Below, piece by piece: positions 7,101 through 11,082 of a DNA stretch of 11,082 bases. A program made the position numbers and the translations under genes. The notes below the pieces were generated by a model, which was not told where the DNA came from, did not search any database, and was given only the letters and a program-made list of their open reading frames with translations. Positions within the stretch are counted from its first letter, which is position 1. Each line of letters begins with the position of its first letter. Source of the stretch: Bacillota bacterium (GTDB lineage: Bacteria > Bacillota > Clostridia > Peptostreptococcales > Anaerovoracaceae); the NCBI GenBank assembly GCA_016284485.1, contig JAEEOX010000006.1, forward strand, positions 1 through 11,082. Direction: 5' to 3'.

Positions 7101-7898
7101 ATGATGACAGCTCATGTTTCGGCACTCTCTATGGTGATGATAGCGGTTTCGGCCGTCATCGCCATCGGACTGCCCATCGCAATTTTTATATACTTCAGGA
7201 AACGCGGAGCCGCGGTGGCCACATTCTTCGTGGGATGCGCCGTGATGTTCCTTTTCGCCCTGGTCCTGGAGTCCATCGTACACAACATAGTGTTCGGGAC
7301 CGCTGCCGGAAACGCCATTCAGAACAGCGTGGTGCTATACGGACTGTACGGCGGCCTGATGGCCGGACTCTTCGAGGAGACCGGCAGATTCGCAGCCTTC
7401 AGGACTGTGCTCAAAAAATACCAGGGTAACGACGTCAACGCACTGATGTATGGAGCAGGCCACGGCGGCCTGGAATCCATCGTGCTGGTGGGGATCGCCA
7501 TGATAACCAACCTGGTGCTGGCTTTAATGATCAACTCCGGAACTGTGGCAGCCATGCTGCAGTCACTTCCGGCAGAGTCAGCGGAGTCAGTGAACCAGGC
7601 GCTGGCCGCCTTGACGGATTCGGCGCCCATGACCTTCCTTGCCGGCGCAGTGGAAAGGGTATTCGCCATAGCCCTTCAGATCTCCCTGTCCGTCCTGGTA
7701 TGGTTCGCCGCAAAAGACCAGAGCCGCATCCTGCTGTTCCCTCTGGCCATCGGCCTGCATGCAGCTGTCGACTGCATCATGTACATAGTATCCCAGAACG
7801 TGGGGAGCATCTGGATCACCGAAGCAGTCATCGGCGTGAGGGCCGTCGCGGTGGCGTTGGTGGCCAAGAAGGTTTGGGATGAGAATGCGGGAGTATAA
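7101..7898 (+). CDS. yhfC: YhfC-family intramembrane metalloprotease
   Basis: A 265-residue, very hydrophobic protein with about seven membrane segments. Family hallmarks are visible in order: the N-terminal GLPIAIFIYFRKR helix and loop, FEETGRF (Glu92, Glu93), YGAGHGGLESI (His121, Glu125) and a late GLHAAVD (His220). These Glu/His residues within membrane helices are the proposed metal-binding site, analogous to CPBP/Rce1-like proteases. The substrate is unknown; related families process prenylated or peptide substrates or act in bacteriocin self-protection, but transferring that role is a guess. GGGAGGT at 7087-7093 is 7 bases before the ATG. The gene follows a MerR-type promoter, so it is probably induced by a drug, metal or other small-molecule signal, and ends 14 bases before a strong terminator. 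Confidence 0.88.
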   Translation: MMTAHVSALSMVMIAVSAVIAIGLPIAIFIYFRKRGAAVATFFVGCAVMFLFALVLESIVHNIVFGTAAGNAIQNSVVLYGLYGGLMAGLFEETGRFAAFRTVLKKYQGNDVNALMYGAGHGGLESIVLVGIAMITNLVLALMINSGTVAAMLQSLPAESAESVNQALAALTDSAPMTFLAGAVERVFAIALQISLSVLVWFAAKDQSRILLFPLAIGLHAAVDCIMYIVSQNVGSIWITEAVIGVRAVAVALVAKKVWDENAGV

Positions 7899-7912
7899 TT
7901 TATGAGAATGGG

Positions 7913-7942
7913 AAACGCCCGGGCGAGTGCCCGGGCGTTTTT
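7913..7942 (+). terminator. intrinsic terminator after yhfC
   Basis: A perfect 12-bp hairpin: AAACGCCCGGGC (7913-7924), loop GAGT, GCCCGGGCGTTT (7929-7940), with a run of five T at 7938-7942. It closes the plus-strand operon. On the minus strand it has only a short T-run, so it would be at best a weak terminator for the convergent regulator gene. Confidence 0.95.
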
Positions 7943-7958
7943 GTGTGAGTATAGATTG

Positions 7959-8210
7959 TTACCTTTCCTTGGGTCGCAACAGCTCGTCATAGGATGTCTC
8001 AAGGATATCGCGTATGCCTCTTAACTGATTGGCCTGGATGTGCTGGATCCCTCTTTCAATTTTCACCAGCGTTTCGCGGGTCATGCTGACACCATATAAC
8101 TGTAATCTCCTTACCAGTTCAGTCTGCCCGATCTTCTTCTCTTTGCGGATCGTTCTTATATTGTTCCCAATATCAATAACGAGATCCTGCTTGATCTTCT
8201 GACTTTCCAT
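7959..8210 (-). CDS. XRE-family (Cro/CI-type) DNA-binding regulator
   Basis: An 83-residue protein that is essentially one HTH_XRE domain, from about residue 13 (IGNNIRTIRKEKKIGQTELVRR) through the recognition region (SMTRETLVKIERG) to the last helix (IRDILETSYDELLR). The pattern 'E-x-x-I-E-R-G' and the final 'DELL' are typical. There is no sensor domain, so activity would depend on oligomerisation, level or a partner. On the minus strand AAAGG lies about 6-8 bases before the ATG (complement of 8208-8210), which fixes the start. It faces the yhfC terminator at its 3' end and is divergent from the large surface protein gene; the motif pairs in between are plausible binding sites. Its DNA is lower in GC than the operon to the left. 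No convincing own promoter was found on the minus strand. Confidence 0.88.
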   Translation of the reverse strand: MESQKIKQDLVIDIGNNIRTIRKEKKIGQTELVRRLQLYGVSMTRETLVKIERGIQHIQANQLRGIRDILETSYDELLRPKER

Positions 8211-8243
8211 TTCTTGCCTTTCGTACTAATGCCTTACTTCTTG

Positions 8244-8317
8244 AATGGACTGATATGGGTTCTTTATGTTGATTTTAGCACTTTACACAAGTATAATAGG
8301 ACTAGAATTAGTCCATT
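8244..8317. promoter_or_regulatory. putative operator: inverted AATGGACTRA copies around the surface-protein promoter
   Basis: AATGGACTGA at 8244-8253 on the plus strand and AATGGACTAA on the minus strand (TTAGTCCATT at 8308-8317) match in 9 of 10 bases and bracket the promoter at 8269-8297. A third half-site, GGACTA at 8299-8304, forms a perfect 6+6 dyad with TAGTCC at 8309-8314 over the predicted transcription start. This layout fits binding of the adjacent XRE protein, but binding is inferred. Confidence 0.55.
8269..8297 (+). promoter_or_regulatory. sigma-70 promoter for the surface protein gene
   Basis: TTGATT (-35, 8269-8274; 4/6) and a perfect TATAAT (-10, 8292-8297) with a 17-base spacer. 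The start point would be near 8304, inside the GGACTA/TAGTCC dyad, giving a leader of about 88 bases. Confidence 0.75.
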
Positions 8318-8359
8318 TTTGGCGGTTTTAATCTATGTTTGAACTCTTTTAGCGGTTTT
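8317..8359 (+). repeat. 13-bp direct repeat in the leader of the surface protein gene
   Basis: TTTTGGCGGTTTT (8317-8329) and TTTTAGCGGTTTT (8347-8359) agree in 12 of 13 positions and are exactly 30 bases apart, about three helical turns. They lie downstream of the predicted transcription start. The function is unknown; they could be a protein-binding site or an RNA element. Confidence 0.6.
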
Positions 8360-8391
8360 CTAAGGGAGAATTGTGAGAAAGGACGAGAATT

Positions 8392-11082
8392 ATGGGAGTT
8401 AGAGTGAAAGCGTTAGTCATAATTGTATCTGTACTGATGGTATTCACATTAATACCAACGACTTCATTTGCGGATGGCACAACAGTCGCTGCGCCACCAA
8501 TGATTGATGGTGTTTATCAGCTCGATTCGGCAGAGGATCTGTATTGGTTTGCTGGTCTGGTGAATGGAACACTTGACGGAGTACAACAGAATCAGTATGC
8601 AAATGCAATCCTTTTATCAGATATAACCATTAATGATAATGTGTTGGATGAGTACGGAGATCTTAATTCTACGAACTTCACGCAATGGGTACCAATAGAT
8701 GTTTTCAGGGGTACCTTTGATGGAAATGGACATTACATAAGTGGTTTGTATATTAATGGTACTGATGATAACGTTGGTTTAATAAAGCTCCTTGGCGCAG
8801 ACACAATTGGCGAAGGTACAATTACGGATTTAACAATAAAGGATTCTTACTTTAGAGGGGGGAATCATGTAGGGTCAATTTGTGCAGATAACAGTAGCGT
8901 AATTACAGGTTGCATCAATGTAGGAACTGTAGTCGGTGATGGCGAATATGTGGGTGGCATTTGCGGTTTTAACAGAGCACATGAAAAAGTTAATAATTGC
9001 ACAAACAGAGGATTTGTGATAGGCACATATTCTGTGGGTGGAATATGTGGATACGGGTCCGCCTATGATTGCAGGAATGAAGGAATTATAACTGGGACCA
9101 CAATCGTAGGAGGCATTACTGGACAAAACGGAGCAAGTGGAGTAAAAAGATGTGTCAATGATGGTGAAGTGATTGGCAATGATGAGGTTGGGGGTATTTG
9201 TGGGAGTACTTCTTCCTCCATCTGTGACTGCGTTAACAACGGAACAGTAACTGCAAGAAGCGGAGATTCTGGAGGCATCTGCTCATATGGAGCAATGACA
9301 CAATTGGAAAGAAATGTGAATAACGGGAGAGTCTATGGACAGTATTCTGCGGGTATTTGCGTACAGGGCGATACTGTTTCAAATAAAGTCTTTTATGTTG
9401 TGCAGTGCATCAATTCCGGTATTATTACTGGTACAAAAGGTGCGTCTCAAATGGTCTACTCTTCTACTAATGACAAAAATCCGGTAAAAAACAGTTATGC
9501 GAAAGGTATAGTATCAGCGCCTGAAGCATACAATTTCTCCAAGCCGACTATTCTGTCAATATACGAAAGATGCTACTATGATGTTGACATTTGCTCTGCT
9601 GCCACCGATGGTGAGGCTAAGACTACAGAACAATTTGCTTCCGGAGAGGTGACATATCTAATGAATGGAGACCAGTCAACCAAGTACTGGTATCAGAATC
9701 TTTCTGGAAATGATATAGACGAATATCCAACATTGGATTCGACACATAAGGTCGTTTATGCGGTAGACGTCTTTGACTGTGATGGAAATCCAACGACGCA
9801 GCTATATAGAAACAATACTGCAACAGTGCATCTTCCTCACGATTGGAATGATCCGACATGGACTTGGAACGGATATGAATCTGCAACAGCAACGTTCGTA
9901 TGCAAGAATTACGACACACATATAACCACTTTGACTGCAGATGCCGTAATCCAAAAGGTGCCGGCAACGATTACTGAAAACGGCAAGTATATCTGCGACG
10001 TTACAGTTACGCTGGACGGAGTGGAATACAGCAACGAGAAGATCGTAGTATTCCCAACGTTGCCCGTTGCAGAGAATGAGACACAGGGGATCAGTCTTAC
10101 ATGGGAGGCAATGGAAGGAGCAGATCATTACGTCATTTACCGTAAGACTGCAGATGGTGAGTGGATAGAACTTGCCCAAAGCAACGACCCGTCATATCTC
10201 GATAATACCGTTGAGTGCGGAGAAGTGTATTCATATTCGATAGCGGTAAATGATGGAACGGTTACCAGTCCGTACGATGAAACGGGAACCGTTATTCATG
10301 CTTCGGATCACAACCTTCAGGAAACACCTGGAGTTGCACCCACCTGTACAGAAGAGGGCAGTACCACCTACTGGACCTGCAGTAGATGCGGCAAATACTT
10401 CTCAGACTCAGAGGGAGTGACGGAAATTGCCGCAGGTAGTTGGGTTCTCCCGGCCAATGGCCACACTTGGGCAGAGGAGTATACCGTAGATCAGGAACCG
10501 GGCTGCACTACAGAAGGAGAAAAATCCAAGCACTGCCAGTTCTGCGATGCAAGGACTGATGTTACTGTAATTCAGCCTCTTGGCCACGACTGGGATACAG
10601 AAAACGTAGTGTTCAACTGGGCGGAGGACTATAGCTCTGCAGAGGCGGTATTCACCTGTAAGAGAGACCACTCACATACAGAGACTGTTCAGGCGACCGT
10701 GACGTCCGAGACTGTATCAGGCATTATTACATATACCGCAAGTGTTGTATTTGAAGAGGCCACATATACTGACACAAAGACTTTCGATGCTCACGAAATC
10801 ATACGTATCTTCGGCAAATCCCGCTACTTAACAGCCATCGCAGCAGCGGACCATCTGAAGGAGAAGAATGGCATCAGCACATTTGACAAGATAGTTATTG
10901 CAAGCGGTGACGGCTTCCCAGACGCACTGTCTGCCAGCTATCTTGCATATAAGAAAGATGCCCCCATACTTCTGTACGGCAAGAGTGCAGAAGGTACGAT
11001 AGTTGATTACATCAATGACAACCTTTCACCTGGCGGAACTGTATATATCGTCGGAGGCAAGGGAGCGGTTCCATTAGAGGTG
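8392..11082 (+). CDS. large secreted surface protein with Cys-rich GLUG-like repeats, FN3 and CWB2 domains (3' partial)
   Basis: The frame is open from ATG 8392 to the window end (897 codons) without a stop. AAAGGA at 8378-8383 is 8 bases before the ATG. Residues 1-27 are a signal peptide, cleaved probably after TSFA. Residues about 150-345 hold seven repeats of 24-28 residues with the pattern VGGICG ... C-x-N-x-G-x-V-x-G, GLUG-like, expected to form a beta-solenoid. An HDWNDPTWTW segment and an FN3 domain (about 557-637, SLTWEAMEGADHYVIYRK) follow. Two cysteine-pair modules (CSRC at 663-666, CQFC at 715-718), each with GHxW, come next. From about residue 804, IRIFGKSRYLTA...DGFPDALSASYLA...APILLY is the start of a CWB2 domain, which attaches clostridial proteins non-covalently to the cell wall. 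It is probably an adhesin or other surface-exposed protein; ligand unknown. GC is well below the left-hand operon, lowest in the N-terminal half. Confidence 0.88.
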   Translation, partial: MGVRVKALVIIVSVLMVFTLIPTTSFADGTTVAAPPMIDGVYQLDSAEDLYWFAGLVNGTLDGVQQNQYANAILLSDITINDNVLDEYGDLNSTNFTQWVPIDVFRGTFDGNGHYISGLYINGTDDNVGLIKLLGADTIGEGTITDLTIKDSYFRGGNHVGSICADNSSVITGCINVGTVVGDGEYVGGICGFNRAHEKVNNCTNRGFVIGTYSVGGICGYGSAYDCRNEGIITGTTIVGGITGQNGASGVKRCVNDGEVIGNDEVGGICGSTSSSICDCVNNGTVTARSGDSGGICSYGAMTQLERNVNNGRVYGQYSAGICVQGDTVSNKVFYVVQCINSGIITGTKGASQMVYSSTNDKNPVKNSYAKGIVSAPEAYNFSKPTILSIYERCYYDVDICSAATDGEAKTTEQFASGEVTYLMNGDQSTKYWYQNLSGNDIDEYPTLDSTHKVVYAVDVFDCDGNPTTQLYRNNTATVHLPHDWNDPTWTWNGYESATATFVCKNYDTHITTLTADAVIQKVPATITENGKYICDVTVTLDGVEYSNEKIVVFPTLPVAENETQGISLTWEAMEGADHYVIYRKTADGEWIELAQSNDPSYLDNTVECGEVYSYSIAVNDGTVTSPYDETGTVIHASDHNLQETPGVAPTCTEEGSTTYWTCSRCGKYFSDSEGVTEIAAGSWVLPANGHTWAEEYTVDQEPGCTTEGEKSKHCQFCDARTDVTVIQPLGHDWDTENVVFNWAEDYSSAEAVFTCKRDHSHTETVQATVTSETVSGIITYTASVVFEEATYTDTKTFDAHEIIRIFGKSRYLTAIAAADHLKEKNGISTFDKIVIASGDGFPDALSASYLAYKKDAPILLYGKSAEGTIVDYINDNLSPGGTVYIVGGKGAVPLEV

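Noticed and set aside
8261..8290. A minus-strand promoter for the XRE gene (TTGTGT, 18 bp, TAAAGA).
   Set aside because: Only 3/6 matches in each box; not good enough to call.
8373..8402. A nine-codon leader peptide (GTG 8373 to TAG 8402) overlapping the surface-protein start, with GGGAG 4 bases upstream.
   Set aside because: Too short to judge, non-ATG start, spacing a little tight, and no attenuator-like structure nearby. Not listed as a feature.
8860..9450. The regularly spaced repeat in the surface gene as a CRISPR-like or DNA-level tandem array.
   Set aside because: The periodicity is at the protein level (24-28 residues); the DNA copies are too diverged to be a CRISPR or recent tandem repeat.
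8875..10671. Several 70-125-codon minus-strand frames inside the surface protein gene.
   Set aside because: No ribosome binding sites or domains, and all lie opposite a continuous 897-codon frame with clear signal peptide, FN3 and CWB2 features.
1..11082. Search for tRNA or rRNA genes, insertion sequences, CRISPR arrays, riboswitches or defence genes.
   Set aside because: None recognised by eye. The XRE plus surface-protein pair has no toxin, nuclease or other effector typical of a defence system within the window.

Overview
The window looks like a chromosome segment of a Gram-positive anaerobe of the class Clostridia. The evidence is the gene content (short TilS, FtsH, a PucR/CdaR-type regulator, DusB, NnrE, a YhfC-family protease and a CWB2 surface protein), strong AGGAGG-type ribosome binding sites, TTG as a start codon for ftsH, and tightly overlapping genes. 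The lineage is an inference; a Mogibacterium/Anaerovoracaceae-like relative would fit, but the sequence alone does not settle it.

Positions 1-7942 are a compact plus-strand housekeeping block of fairly high GC (the line at 2281 counts 33/60 GC). It starts with the tail of a TatD-family DNase, two bases before tilS. A good sigma-70 promoter overlaps the tilS stop codon and drives ftsH, which should begin at a TTG at 1304. Five more genes follow with gaps or overlaps of only a few bases up to nnrE: a PucR/CdaR-type regulator, a DusB-type tRNA-dihydrouridine synthase, a zinc-ribbon membrane protein, a DUF2085 membrane protein and the NAD(P)HX epimerase NnrE. The tilS-ftsH-dusB order is the familiar Firmicutes arrangement, but hpt and coaX, usually found between them, are absent. 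The block then has its own MerR-type promoter (19-bp spacer with a perfect 8+8 dyad) in front of a yhfC-family intramembrane protease gene, and closes with a strong intrinsic terminator at 7913-7942.

Positions 7943-11082 have a different character: lower GC (17/60 in the line at 8581), more intergenic DNA and accessory content. A minus-strand gene for a small XRE-family regulator is divergent from a very large secreted surface protein gene that is still open at the window end (897 codons visible). The surface protein has a signal peptide, a ladder of about seven cysteine-containing GLUG-like repeats, an FN3 domain, two Cys-pair modules and the start of a CWB2 cell-wall-binding domain. The intergenic region holds a good plus-strand promoter bracketed by inverted copies of an AATGGACTRA motif, and a 13-bp direct repeat in the leader, suggesting specific control, perhaps by the XRE protein.

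No tRNA, rRNA, CRISPR array, insertion sequence or recognisable defence system is visible. The parts most worth a second look are the XRE/surface-protein pair with its operator-like repeats, the cysteine ladder, and the orphan MerR-type operator in front of yhfC.
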